A DNA stretch of 64,000 bases, taken from contig CBDFGV010000003.1 of NCBI GenBank assembly GCA_965247245.1, positions 868,001 through 932,000 of the forward strand, given 5' to 3'. Made by a program: the position numbers and the translations under genes. Source of the stretch: Tectiglobus sp965247245 (GTDB lineage: Bacteria > Pseudomonadota > Alphaproteobacteria > Rhizobiales > Hyphomicrobiaceae). The notes under the pieces were generated by a model. It saw only the letters and a list, made by a program, of their open reading frames with translations, was not told where the DNA came from and ran no database searches. Positions 45,206-53,623 of this stretch are shown here, piece by piece (within the stretch, counting starts at the first letter, position 1; each line of letters begins with the position of its first letter).

Positions 45206-46867
45206 ATGTCGAATAAGGGACTCCTACCACGCCCATTTCGCAGACAAAGGCTATCAATTCTCGTGAGCCTTTTGCTCAACGGCTTCTGTCAGGCGCTATC
45301 GGTTTTGACGATGGCTTGGTTGTTGTCCAGTGGCCTGACGGTGGAGGACGGAGTCATTCGGATTGCACCGGTAACAGCGGTGAGCCTTCTTGCCCTTGTA
45401 AGCGCTCTTATCGCCTTGCGCACATCCGAACGAGCTTCGGCCGAACGGCTGGGGCAGCTCTATGTGACATCTTGTAGAACGCGCCTCTATCGGGCGCTCG
45501 CGTCGCAACCGGTTTCAGGCGCCCCAGTCAGCCGGCTTGGATTGAACATGACGCGCATGATTACAGACCTCACCGCGTTGAAGAACTGGGTTGGTTACGG
45601 CATCGCGCAATTGGCAGTTTCCGCTATGTCGTTAACCGGGATCGTTGCAGCGATCTTCTTTGTTAGTCCTGTCTTGGCTACCGCGGCAGCCAATACGATA
45701 ATGCTGGTGCTGGTTCTGGGAACCTCGGCCAGTATCTATCTTGGCATAGCCATCAGATCAGCCCGTCGCATCCGAGGAAGGCTGGCTGCCAATGTTGGCG
45801 GCCAGATGCTGGCGCCACGTTTGGCCCAGCACTTTCAGCGCGACCAGCGAGAGAAGAAACGGATTCGTGATCAGAGCATCACAATGACCAACGAACTCTC
45901 GCGATGGCGAGGAATTGCGGGATTTATGCGCTCATTGCCAGATGCGACCTTCCCATTAATCGTCGTCTCGCTGGGATTGGGTGTCTATTTGCAAGCAACA
46001 CCAATATCGCTCGATGCCGCCGAGCTCACGACAACCTTTCTGCTCCTAGGTTTGCTTGTGTCGCCACTGCGAAGCATCATGCTGTCCCTCGAATACTACA
46101 TGGCCTATCGAGAAGGTCGGTACCGCCTTGAGACCGTTCTGGGGCGCTACGAGACGCGAGATCGCGCTCACAATCCGAAGATTGATGAGCGTCCCGGAGC
46201 CAAAGTGCTCTCATTTCAAAGTGCTTGGCCGGGTCACGATGCTCCGCTCACGAACGTGTCACTTGCGCGAGGTGAGACTGCTCTGCTGACCGGAGTGAGC
46301 GGTAGTGGTAAGACTGCGTTCATGAATTTGATTGCAGGACTGAATGACTCGGCTCATCCGGAATCGCCTGTTTCGCAAGTTGCAATTGACCAATTCACGA
46401 TGGACAGCATGTCAAGGATGCAATGGCACGCCAAGACAAAACTCGTTTCTCCCAAGCTGCCACTCACTAAGGGATCGTTGCGGCGAAATTTGCGGTTTGG
46501 CTCACAAGATCTAAGTGACAAGAGTGCCGAAACTATTCTCGCGCGTTGCGGAGTATCGCTCGATGACGATCATCTGAACCGTGGGTTGGACACGCGCATT
46601 GCGGACGGTGGTACGAACCTACCGGATGACCTTCACAGTCGAATCCTTTTGGCGAGGGCATTGGCGGCGAAGCCGGGTGTCCTGCTGGTAGATCATCCTC
46701 AATTTGCAATGCAGGGTGAGGCCCAGGATGCTTTAGCGAACGTTCTTAGTGAGGGCCAAGTTATTGCAATCGTAGCGGCCCCGAGGCAGGCCAGTTGTGC
46801 GAGGTTACCAATTACCAAAGTCTGGGAACTAAGTGATGGTCGCTTGGTCGATCTGTCTACGGCTTAG
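45206..46867 (+). CDS. ABC exporter-like fusion with degenerate ATPase domain
   Basis: A 553-residue half-transporter: six membrane helices (residues ~15-310) and a C-terminal ABC domain (residues ~335-550). The Walker A GVSGSGKT is intact, but other motifs are broken. The Q-loop region reads LVSPKLPLTKGS, the signature position reads NLPDDLHSRILLARAL in place of LSGGQ, the Walker B ends in LLVDHP rather than DE[AP], and the H-loop position reads AIVAAPRQ instead of a His. The catalytic Glu and the signature are thus missing, so it may bind ATP without efficient hydrolysis or be half of a heteromer whose partner is elsewhere. The preceding gene is the P-loop protein. Confidence 0.82.
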   Translation: MSNKGLLPRPFRRQRLSILVSLLLNGFCQALSVLTMAWLLSSGLTVEDGVIRIAPVTAVSLLALVSALIALRTSERASAERLGQLYVTSCRTRLYRALASQPVSGAPVSRLGLNMTRMITDLTALKNWVGYGIAQLAVSAMSLTGIVAAIFFVSPVLATAAANTIMLVLVLGTSASIYLGIAIRSARRIRGRLAANVGGQMLAPRLAQHFQRDQREKKRIRDQSITMTNELSRWRGIAGFMRSLPDATFPLIVVSLGLGVYLQATPISLDAAELTTTFLLLGLLVSPLRSIMLSLEYYMAYREGRYRLETVLGRYETRDRAHNPKIDERPGAKVLSFQSAWPGHDAPLTNVSLARGETALLTGVSGSGKTAFMNLIAGLNDSAHPESPVSQVAIDQFTMDSMSRMQWHAKTKLVSPKLPLTKGSLRRNLRFGSQDLSDKSAETILARCGVSLDDDHLNRGLDTRIADGGTNLPDDLHSRILLARALAAKPGVLLVDHPQFAMQGEAQDALANVLSEGQVIAIVAAPRQASCARLPITKVWELSDGRLVDLSTA

Positions 46868-46984
46868 AGCGGCAGGGAGAAGCCAGCTTGTTCGCTGTGA
46901 TTGAGCGCGCTAGCCCGTAAAAGACCCGGACGGTCCGCTCTCACTTTTCCCAGCGATCCAAGAAAAGCACGCCACCTCTCTCAA

Positions 46985-47010
46985 AGACAGACAGACAGAC
47001 AGACAGACAG
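46985..47010. repeat. AGAC tetranucleotide microsatellite
   Basis: Six perfect AGAC units plus AG run from 46985 to 47010, in the intergenic gap between the ABC-like gene and the convergent SH3 membrane gene. Slippage could change its length. It lies outside coding sequence, so phase variation of a protein is not expected, though it is close to both gene ends. Confidence 0.9.
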
Positions 47011-47072
47011 GTTTCCCCCTCCGGCGGATGATTAGGATTTATTAGTTTCCCTGGGCGGACTCAAAATCCTGG

Positions 47073-48272
47073 TCACGACATCAATCCAAAGAGCGCTGAC
47101 GATGCGATAAGAAGAGCTTGGCCAAAACATACAACGCGTGAAGAGACCTTGCTCGACCGAACCCCTGGGAGGTTCAGCATTATTGTTGTCACAACTAGCG
47201 CTGCTATTGCCGGAGGAATGAATGCCGCTGTCATCTCCCATCCAGAGGCCGCGACCTGGAGATAGGAAACCACGACGATCGAGAGGAATAGACAAATGCT
47301 GCTCACGATGGACAACACCTGAAGCAGAGAGTTGGTATCATAGGTCGCTTGGCGCACGGCCGCGACAAGGCCAAGCAGAAACGCCATGCATCCAACGGGA
47401 ATGAGCAGCAATAGCGCGAGCTGGACAATCGTCATGTCTTCGAGCCATCGAAGGGTGAACGCGGGTGTATCGCGTTGCAAGTGCGTGCTGTCGACCCAAC
47501 CCGCAGAGCCATCGTGCTCTACCAGCCTCCAACGGCCATCCTTCGTCATGAGCCCCTTAGCTTCGATGCCGCAACGGTTGTCTGCGATCGTTCCGACGCG
47601 ATGTTCAAAGTCACCGGCATAAGCGCGCAGGCTAAGTGTCTTCCAGCGATCAACACCCACTACGCAGTAAGTCGCCTCCCTGGGCGCAGTTGTCTGAACT
47701 GCCACCGCGGTCAGAAGCGCTGACAATTGAATGACAAGCGTTCCAGCCATTGCTCCATGAGGAATCAGGGCCGCGACTCCAGCAACGAGCAACGTCAAGA
47801 GCAACGGGATCCGCAAGCCGTTTGGCTCAATAGCTTCCTTAGACTCTCTTTTGAGGTCATACGATATGTCGCTTATCTTTTCACGAATGTATCGGGCGTG
47901 AACCCACCCCTGCAGGCCTCCACGCCGCAACAAGATCCAGTTCCCGCGATACCTTTGCAGCCCCAGCCTGGCCGTGAAGTTCCGGCCATCTCCATCTTCG
48001 GAGGCCAGCTCCAAGCCCAGATGCTCAAGACCGCACGCGCCTCCTGATAGACGGCCAACCCGCCGACTATACTTGCTTGGTTTTGAGCGAACATTGACTC
48101 GACGCACCGCTTCAAGAACGCAAAACTCATAACCGTGAACCCGTTGCGTCGGCATATCTTGCGCAGGCGTACTTTGCACGGGCGCATTGGAAGGGAGCAT
48201 CACGCTGAGCAAGAGAATAAAAAGGACTGTCACTGGCCCAAGCGAAATCCTCACGAAGGGCTGTTGTATCAT
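47073..48272 (-). CDS. Membrane protein with two bacterial SH3 domains
   Basis: A 399-residue protein. An N-terminal helix or signal (VTVLFILLLSVMLPS) precedes a first SH3b domain (VRRVNVRSKPSKYSRRVGRLSGG...GWVHARYI, residues ~55-130). A membrane segment follows (LLTLLVAGVAALIPHG), then a second SH3b domain (TLSLRAYAGDFEHRVGTI...GWVDSTHL, residues ~205-270). At least three more helices end the protein. Such SH3b domains bind peptidoglycan or proteins outside the membrane. No enzyme motif is seen. It follows the nuclease-like gene by 42 bases in the same direction and probably belongs to the ECF-sigma neighbourhood. Confidence 0.75.
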   Translation of the reverse strand: MIQQPFVRISLGPVTVLFILLLSVMLPSNAPVQSTPAQDMPTQRVHGYEFCVLEAVRRVNVRSKPSKYSRRVGRLSGGACGLEHLGLELASEDGDGRNFTARLGLQRYRGNWILLRRGGLQGWVHARYIREKISDISYDLKRESKEAIEPNGLRIPLLLTLLVAGVAALIPHGAMAGTLVIQLSALLTAVAVQTTAPREATYCVVGVDRWKTLSLRAYAGDFEHRVGTIADNRCGIEAKGLMTKDGRWRLVEHDGSAGWVDSTHLQRDTPAFTLRWLEDMTIVQLALLLLIPVGCMAFLLGLVAAVRQATYDTNSLLQVLSIVSSICLFLSIVVVSYLQVAASGWEMTAAFIPPAIAALVVTTIMLNLPGVRSSKVSSRVVCFGQALLIASSALFGLMS

Positions 48273-48314
48273 GCTTCTTCCGCAAGCTGGTTGACAGACG
48301 GGAGGTCTCGGTAA

Positions 48315-49076
48315 CTAGAGCCAAGCGGCTTGACGCCATCCAGCTACCTCAGCCTCGGAGATACTGCAGAACCATCGCTCTCCGCGGGAGCGGGAAATCG
48401 AGATCTTGGAGTAGTGTCGCGCCCAAGGCAGATAGTAATGCCTCTCCCCTCGCCTCACATCGCCTTTAATCGGACAGCGATCACGTCTCGAGCGAGCTGC
48501 GCTCGACCACTTCCTGGCGCGAAACGCGGCTGGTGTCTCGCTCTCCCCGCCCCACATGCCGAGCTTTGATGCCTTGGCACCGTTCTGAAGGTCAGCATAA
48601 TCCGTGTCGTGTGTCCCGACGGTGTGCGCCAAGCCTCTTCGGACGAGCTCAGCTGCAATATCGGCTCCATTCAATCGACACTTTGCTCGCGCCCGATCGT
48701 CTGAGCCTTTCGCCAATACTCGGCAGTTGACGGTTTGTCCGCGCGTCATCCTGCTGAGCGTGCGAGCAACTTGTTCACCGCAACGAGCAAACCTTCCAGT
48801 ACGGCTTCGGCAACGCTGATAGGGCTCCGGCGCATCAATGCCCAGTAGTGCAACCGTCGAGCCACCAACGCGTAGAAGCCGTCCGCCGAGAACTGTAACC
48901 GGGCCTTCTATCTTTTGTTCTGCCACGGCAACAATTCCACGATCGGCGAGCTGACGATTACGATCAGCATGGAGCAGCAAGTTCGCTGCGTTGACACCGA
49001 GAGCTCCAGCGACTGCCAAGACAATGACTGACAAATGCAGTCCGTAGGTTCTTGCTAATTCGATAATCTGGTGCAT
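48315..49076 (-). CDS. Thermonuclease-like (SNase) protein with C-terminal sunset-type domain
   Basis: A 253-residue protein with an N-terminal signal or anchor (YGLHLSVIVLAVAGALGVNAA), a staphylococcal-nuclease-like OB domain (VLGGRLLRVGGSTVALLGIDAPEP ... AELVRRGLAH) and a C-terminal Cys-rich region (CPIKGDVRRGERHYYLPW...GERWFCSISEAEVAGWR) that fits the sunset/excalibur-like tail. The glutamate of the IDAPE motif is kept, but the usual DGDT aspartate and the arginine of the xRLxGIDAPE strand are replaced (LGGR, VALLGIDAPE). It may therefore be a weak or inactive nuclease. I chose the ATG at 49076; a longer frame to 49175 lacks support. Confidence 0.8.
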   Translation of the reverse strand: MHQIIELARTYGLHLSVIVLAVAGALGVNAANLLLHADRNRQLADRGIVAVAEQKIEGPVTVLGGRLLRVGGSTVALLGIDAPEPYQRCRSRTGRFARCGEQVARTLSRMTRGQTVNCRVLAKGSDDRARAKCRLNGADIAAELVRRGLAHTVGTHDTDYADLQNGAKASKLGMWGGESETPAAFRARKWSSAARSRRDRCPIKGDVRRGERHYYLPWARHYSKISISRSRGERWFCSISEAEVAGWRQAAWL

Positions 49077-49273
49077 GTCTGCTGTTTCTATCGAGACACT
49101 CTGACGGTCAGCGATTTTTCTATGGAGCAATCTTGCTGCCTTCTTGCGAAACAGTTGCTTCGAGAGCCGGGGCAACCAATGCGGCGAGTGCCGTCGGCAG
49201 CTGTCAAACGGGTTACATTTCCGAATTAGTTGGCATAGCCCTAATGGCTATGCCCTATCATGGAGAAGCCGAA

Positions 49274-50062
49274 CTAACCCTGAGCCTTCCAGCCATTTTC
49301 GAGCAGGCCTGCTTCCGTTTTGGGAGCGAGCGTTTCGCCCAGTCCAAGCATCTTGACGAGTCCGTCGAGCGCATCTTTCTCCGCTGCACCAGAGGGGACG
49401 AAGTTCCCACCTTGAGCATCAGCCATCTCCACATGAGCAGCACCTTCCACAACCCAAGTGGCGTCCGGACGCCGGCAGGCGATTGCAGCCGCTTCGGGTA
49501 GCGCATCATCTCGCGACTGTCCGCGCAGAATCTCAAACTCTCGGCAGTAACGTTGTCCGCGATCTGCGAACGTACCGATGATTGTCATGAACTGTTCGTC
49601 GCGAATACGAAAGACCTGCCCACTTGGGCGTTGCTCCAGATTTTTGGCAACCGCGGTTTGAACGGGCAATGGACCGAGCCGAACATGCTGCGTGCCGGCG
49701 GGCGGTGCCGCAGTGTTTAGAAAGTTGGCTCCAACGGCCAGACCGACAGTCAGCGCAATCGCCGCCGCAGCTGCCATGCCGTAGTGTTCGAAGCGTTTCC
49801 AAACTGGAAATTTGAGGATTTTTCGTTCGTTCTGCTTCTCAGCATGTGAGCGAATTGTCTCAACAAGGCGTTGAGGTGGAGGCTCGTTCATCGGAGCTGA
49901 ATACGCAGCCGCAGTTAGTGCCGCAGTGCGCTTGTAGTCTTCAACGAGCTCCCGGGCCTCTGGGTGATCTCTGATGTATGCCTCGACCTCTTCGGCAGTT
50001 TCAGCATTGAGTTGCTCGTCAGCATAAGCCATGAGGATTTCGTCGGTGATGTGCACGGTCAT
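49274..50062 (-). CDS. Anti-sigma factor, single-pass membrane protein
   Basis: A 262-residue protein. The N-terminal cytosolic part (ITDEILMAYADEQLNAETAEEVEAYI) has the anti-sigma ASD pattern of 'ddeLxAYvDgxLd..e...ve.hl' proteins, although without the zinc HxxxCxxC. One membrane helix (YGMAAAAAIALTVGLAVGANFL, residues ~93-115) leads to a periplasmic domain (residues ~116-262). It should hold the co-encoded ECF sigma factor inactive until a signal arrives. Its start overlaps the sigma gene's stop by 4 bases (ATGA), which fits coordinate synthesis. Confidence 0.85.
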   Translation of the reverse strand: MTVHITDEILMAYADEQLNAETAEEVEAYIRDHPEARELVEDYKRTAALTAAAYSAPMNEPPPQRLVETIRSHAEKQNERKILKFPVWKRFEHYGMAAAAAIALTVGLAVGANFLNTAAPPAGTQHVRLGPLPVQTAVAKNLEQRPSGQVFRIRDEQFMTIIGTFADRGQRYCREFEILRGQSRDDALPEAAAIACRRPDATWVVEGAAHVEMADAQGGNFVPSGAAEKDALDGLVKMLGLGETLAPKTEAGLLENGWKAQG

Positions 50063-50583
50063 ACGGGCCTCGCTATAGGTTCGGCGCTACTGCCACGCTC
50101 GATAGCGGCCGCCAATTTCTTTCTGGCTCGCGAGAGCCGGCTCATGATTGTCCCTATCGGGACTTCCAATAGGTCTGCTGCTTCCTGATATGACAGCCCT
50201 TCCACCGCTACCAAGCTCAGGACGAGCCGCTGTTCTTCGGGCAACCGCTCAGTTTCAGCTTGCACGATTTCTAGGTCTCGCCGTGCTTCTGCACCCTCGG
50301 CAATGCGGGTATCAACAGCAATCATCTCAATTGCCTCCGGATCGTTAACCACGTTTCGTCGCTTGTTGGCCCGCAAAAGGTCGATCCAAGTTGTTTGCAC
50401 GATCCTGAACATCCAGCTGTCCAAACGGCTACCTGGTGTGTATTGATGAAGTCGAGCTAGTGCTCGCTCACACGCGGCCTGGACAAGGTCATCAGCGTCG
50501 TCAAGCGAGCCGCAAAGCGAATATGCAAAGCGGCGCAGCCTGGGCAGAATTGTAATCAAGTCCTCGTGAACATTCTGGGTCAT
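50059..50583 (-). CDS. ECF-family RNA polymerase sigma factor
   Basis: A 174-residue sigma-70 family protein of the ECF group. Region 2 is clear (LRRFAYSLCGSLDDADDLVQAACERAL, then SWMFRIVQTTWIDLLRANKRR) and region 4 follows (LPEEQRLVLSLVAVEGLSYQEAADLLEVPIGTIMSRLSRARKKL). I place the start at the ATG at 50583. A candidate promoter of its own type lies at 50614-50638 and would start transcription near 50607, which excludes the longest frame to 50622. It is followed by an overlapping anti-sigma gene and is divergent from a subtilase gene, a common arrangement for stress-type ECF modules. Confidence 0.9.
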   Translation of the reverse strand: MTQNVHEDLITILPRLRRFAYSLCGSLDDADDLVQAACERALARLHQYTPGSRLDSWMFRIVQTTWIDLLRANKRRNVVNDPEAIEMIAVDTRIAEGAEARRDLEIVQAETERLPEEQRLVLSLVAVEGLSYQEAADLLEVPIGTIMSRLSRARKKLAAAIERGSSAEPIARPV

Positions 50584-50613
50584 ACGGAACACCAACATTG
50601 TTGTCGGACTGAT

Positions 50614-50638
50614 AACGAGCACTCAGCGCATCCATTCC
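50614..50638 (-). promoter_or_regulatory. ECF-type promoter for the sigma/anti-sigma operon
   Basis: On the minus strand the sequence reads GGAAT (50638-50634), 16 bases, then CGTT (50617-50614). It matches the alphaproteobacterial ECF consensus GGAAC-N16/17-CGTT at eight of nine positions. Its -10 element is about 31 bases upstream of the sigma factor ATG. Confidence 0.75.
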
Positions 50639-50686
50639 ACCCAGTTCACCAAAAAAATTACATCGTTCGCAACGACTAATCGAAGT

Positions 50687-50711
50687 GGAATAAATTACCT
50701 TCGCTTCCGTT
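50687..50711 (+). promoter_or_regulatory. ECF-type promoter for the subtilase gene
   Basis: On the plus strand GGAAT (50687-50691) and CGTT (50708-50711) are separated by exactly 16 bases, the same elements and spacing as on the minus strand 49 bases away. It lies 42 bases upstream of the subtilase ATG at 50753. Confidence 0.75.
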
Positions 50712-50752
50712 TTCTAGTGTCATCACTGCAATGAGATGTTTGAGAGGCTGAA

Positions 50753-52219
50753 ATGAAGATCCCCCAGATTGCATTCCTATTGTTCTGGACAGCTTTCGCC
50801 ATCAGTTTCTCGGCAGTGCCCTCTCCGATCGGGTTTTTCGCCGATGTCACCTCCGCACTGGCTGACGACGGTGATGGAGATGGCGACGGAGATGGTGATG
50901 GCGACGGAGACGGAGATGGTGACGGCGATAGCGATGGTGACGGTGGCGGAAGCGGCGGAGGTGGCAGCGGTGGAGGAGGATCCGGTGGCGGCGGCGGGCC
51001 TGGTGGATCGATAGGAGGTGGTGGGCCCGGCACTTCCAATTTCCCATTCTTTCAATCCACTCCAAGCTACCGCAGGAGAGCACGTCAAAGGGCGCGAAGT
51101 ACCCGCCGGCGGCGGGCTCGAGCGGCAGCTCGACGTAGAGCCTCTCGTCGCATCCGGGAGATCCTGGTAACCGGACTGTCGGATGCTGCACTGAGCAGAC
51201 TGACGCGCCGAGGGTTTCGTGTTCGAGGTGATCGACGGAGCGCTTTGTTGGGAGCCCGCATCACGCGACTGCGTTTGCCGAGGCGCCGCGGCTACCGCAG
51301 TGGATTGCGGCTCGCTCGTCGCATCGCCCAAGGTGTTCGCGCAGTACGCAATACTAACTACAGACGACCGAGGCGAGAGCGATACCGACCGTCTGGCAGC
51401 CGTTGCGGGCGCGAGTGCACTGCATTTCGCTTAACGAACTGGACTGACTCTCTGACAACCTGCTCAACGCGCGTAAAGTTGGGAATGATTGATACACAGG
51501 TGGACGCCAAACATCCCTCACTACAGCTGGCCAAGATTGAACTGCTAAATACATCGAGAAAGGATCGCCGTCGTTCGACGAGCCGTCACGGAACCGCTGT
51601 TGCAAGTTTGCTCGTTGGTGCTCAGCTCGACGGCATCGCGGGTGTACTGCCAGGTTCTACTCTGATCGCGGTGAATGCGTTCCACCGCACACGGCGTGGC
51701 GATCAAGCAGATACATTCGACCTCATAAGCGCGCTTGATGCGCTACGCGAGCGCGGTGCCAGTGTGATAAACATGAGCTTGACAGGCCCTAAAAATGCAC
51801 TGCTGCAAGATGCTGTTGCTAACTCACAAGCGGCCGGAATATTGATTGTTGCGGCTGTCGGACACCCCAGTAGGTCCGCCGGCTACCCGGCAAAATATGA
51901 GGGCGTCGTGGGCGTATCGGCCGTCGATTCAAGGTTGCGCGCTTCACGCCGATCTGCGCGCGGTGCGCACGTCATGTTCGCCGCGCCAGGCGTCGGGCTT
52001 CCAGCAGCGGTGTCAGGTGGGAAGATCCGCTTGGTGACAGGCAGTTCGTTTGCTGCGCCATTTGTTTCAGCAGCGTTCGCACTTGAGCTTGCAGCTGGTA
52101 AATCACGCGAAGATGCACATAAAGCATTGAGTGCGGCAGCTCGTGATCTTGGGGCCAGTGGACGCGACGCTGTCTACGGATGGGGCTTGATCCAGTTTCC
52201 GAGTGGGAAGCAGTGCTAG
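50753..52219 (+). CDS. S8 family (subtilisin-like) exported serine protease with low-complexity linker
   Basis: A 488-residue exported protease. A signal-like segment (AFLLFWTAFAISFSA) precedes an acidic (Asp-Gly) repeat, then a Gly/Ser-rich linker, an Arg-rich stretch (residues ~100-220) that resembles a prodomain, and the peptidase domain. Catalytic residues are D247 (LGMIDTQVD), H279 (SRHGTAVASLL) and S432 (TGSSFAAP). The oxyanion Asn is in INMSLTG. The active site is complete. The divergent ECF factor shares a promoter type with it, so it is probably its regulon member. It may act in the envelope on a substrate or a surface protein. Confidence 0.92.
   Translation: MKIPQIAFLLFWTAFAISFSAVPSPIGFFADVTSALADDGDGDGDGDGDGDGDGDGDGDSDGDGGGSGGGGSGGGGSGGGGGPGGSIGGGGPGTSNFPFFQSTPSYRRRARQRARSTRRRRARAAARRRASRRIREILVTGLSDAALSRLTRRGFRVRGDRRSALLGARITRLRLPRRRGYRSGLRLARRIAQGVRAVRNTNYRRPRRERYRPSGSRCGRECTAFRLTNWTDSLTTCSTRVKLGMIDTQVDAKHPSLQLAKIELLNTSRKDRRRSTSRHGTAVASLLVGAQLDGIAGVLPGSTLIAVNAFHRTRRGDQADTFDLISALDALRERGASVINMSLTGPKNALLQDAVANSQAAGILIVAAVGHPSRSAGYPAKYEGVVGVSAVDSRLRASRRSARGAHVMFAAPGVGLPAAVSGGKIRLVTGSSFAAPFVSAAFALELAAGKSREDAHKALSAAARDLGASGRDAVYGWGLIQFPSGKQC
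50864..51033 (+). repeat. In-gene Asp-Gly and Gly-Ser coding repeats
   Basis: GAC/GAT-GGx codon pairs repeat from 50864 to ~50945 (Asp-Gly x ~12 with one Asp-Ser), followed by GGGSGGGG-type units to ~51033. The repeats give a 6-base period with varied third positions (GAT/GAC, GGA/GGT/GGC), so they are maintained at the protein level. Such a tract is prone to expansion by slippage. It is part of the subtilase gene. Confidence 0.9.
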
Positions 52220-52552
52220 GCTCTAATGTTGGTCAGCCACAATGCACCGATTGAGTGGCTCACGCTGTTAGCTTCCGCTGATTGATCAAATCCGAGTTGG
52301 TGCTCAGGGTCCAAGCACGTTGCCTTCGTAGCACCAGATCCCCAACTGCCACCGGTGTTCAATAGCCGGTTAATCAGCAAGTTGGGCACGAGACTCCAAC
52401 GCAGGAGTGGGAGCGAGCCTTCTCAAGAATGAGCCCGCTGATTGTTCGTCGTGGGCTGGATTTGCGGCACATCTGGTCCTTAAAACCAGGCAAACGCCGT
52501 GACCCTCGCAACAGATGGCAGGTCTTTTTCGATCTTGAACGCGAGTTTTGAC
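52220..52552. other. Intergenic stretch between convergent genes
   Basis: About 330 bases between the ends of the subtilase gene (plus) and proV (minus). I see no coding frame with support and no clear hairpin followed by a T-run. It likely contains both 3' untranslated regions. Confidence 0.5.
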
Positions 52553-53614
52553 TTACAACACGCGCGTTCCAGCCGATGATGAAACCCGGGGAACCAGCGC
52601 CTTCACCAGATTGGTCATTTCCAGAATACCAATCGGGCTGCCGTCCTGCATCACCACGTAAGAGTGGGTCGTGTCACCGCCCGAACGTGCGATCATGCTC
52701 TCAAGCGTATCATCAGAGTCGACTTCGCCGTGCGCATCGCTGGGAACCGCACCATTAAGCGGGGTCATGATCGATCGAACGCGCAGAACGCGCGCACGAT
52801 TGATGTCGCTGACGAAGTCTTCGATGTAGGGATCGTTCGGGTTGAGCAGAATGTGTTGCGGCTCGCCCTGTTGCACGACCTCACCGTCCTTCAGGATCAC
52901 GAGATGGTCCGCAAGTTTAAGAGCCTCGTCGAGGTCGTGGGTAATAAAGATGATTGTTTTGTGCAGGTCTTTCTGTAGTTCCAACAGCAGATCCTGCATA
53001 TCAGTCCGGATAAGCGGATCGAGAGCGGAAAACGCCTCATCCATCAGCATGATCGGTGAGTTCGACGTCAGCGCACGGGCAATGCCGACCCGCTGCTGCA
53101 TACCACCGGATAGTTGGTGCGGATAATGTTGCTCAAACCCACTGAGGCCAACCCGGTCCAGCCATTTGGTGGCTTCGGTATTGGTTGTGCTTTCCGCCTC
53201 ACCACGTGTCCGCGGTGCCAGGCCGGCATTCTGGAGCACCGTGCGGTGCGGCAGTAGAGCGAACTTCTGGAACACCATCGACATCTGCGACTGACGAAGA
53301 TCGCGCAACTTGTCTTCCGGGTAAGACATCACGTCGACGCCGTCGACCAGGATTTCCCCCGCGGTCGGCTCGATAAGACGATTGAGGTGGCGGATCAGTG
53401 TCGACTTGCCCGAGCCGGAAAGCCCCATGATCACGGTGATCTCGCCATCACCCATATCGACGTTGATATCGCGCAGACCCAGGACATGACCCTCTTTCTC
53501 GAGCAGGTCAGCCTTGCTCATCCCGGCCATGACATGTTCCAGAGCCATCTGCGGTTCAGGTCCGAAGATTTTGTAGAGGCTCTTGATGACAACCTTGTTT
53601 GAATCGTTCGTCAT
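52553..53614 (-). CDS. proV: Glycine betaine/proline-type ABC transporter ATPase
   Basis: A 353-residue ATPase of the OpuA/ProV class. Walker A GLSGSGKS lies at residues 64-71, the signature LSGGMQQRVGIARAL follows, Walker B is IMLMDEAFSAL, and the H-loop is FITHDLDEAL. The N-terminal extension with VIKSLYKIFGPEPQMAL and a single CBS-like region at the C-terminus (TLESMIARSGGDTTHSYVVMQDG...GILEMTNLV) are typical. It powers import of quaternary ammonium compounds with ProW and ProX. It is third in the proX-proW-proV order, 9 bases after proW. Confidence 0.95.
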   Translation of the reverse strand: MTNDSNKVVIKSLYKIFGPEPQMALEHVMAGMSKADLLEKEGHVLGLRDINVDMGDGEITVIMGLSGSGKSTLIRHLNRLIEPTAGEILVDGVDVMSYPEDKLRDLRQSQMSMVFQKFALLPHRTVLQNAGLAPRTRGEAESTTNTEATKWLDRVGLSGFEQHYPHQLSGGMQQRVGIARALTSNSPIMLMDEAFSALDPLIRTDMQDLLLELQKDLHKTIIFITHDLDEALKLADHLVILKDGEVVQQGEPQHILLNPNDPYIEDFVSDINRARVLRVRSIMTPLNGAVPSDAHGEVDSDDTLESMIARSGGDTTHSYVVMQDGSPIGILEMTNLVKALVPRVSSSAGTRVL

Positions 53615-53623
53615 GGCTCGGCC

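Noticed and set aside
46985..47010. Short tandem repeat as part of a CRISPR array
   Set aside because: The unit is 4 bases with no spacers, and there are no cas genes.
50864..51033. Gly4Ser-like repeat as a sign of vector or synthetic linker contamination
   Set aside because: Codons vary naturally, the repeat follows an Asp-Gly tract in the same native frame, and a full protease with native promoter and neighbours surrounds it.
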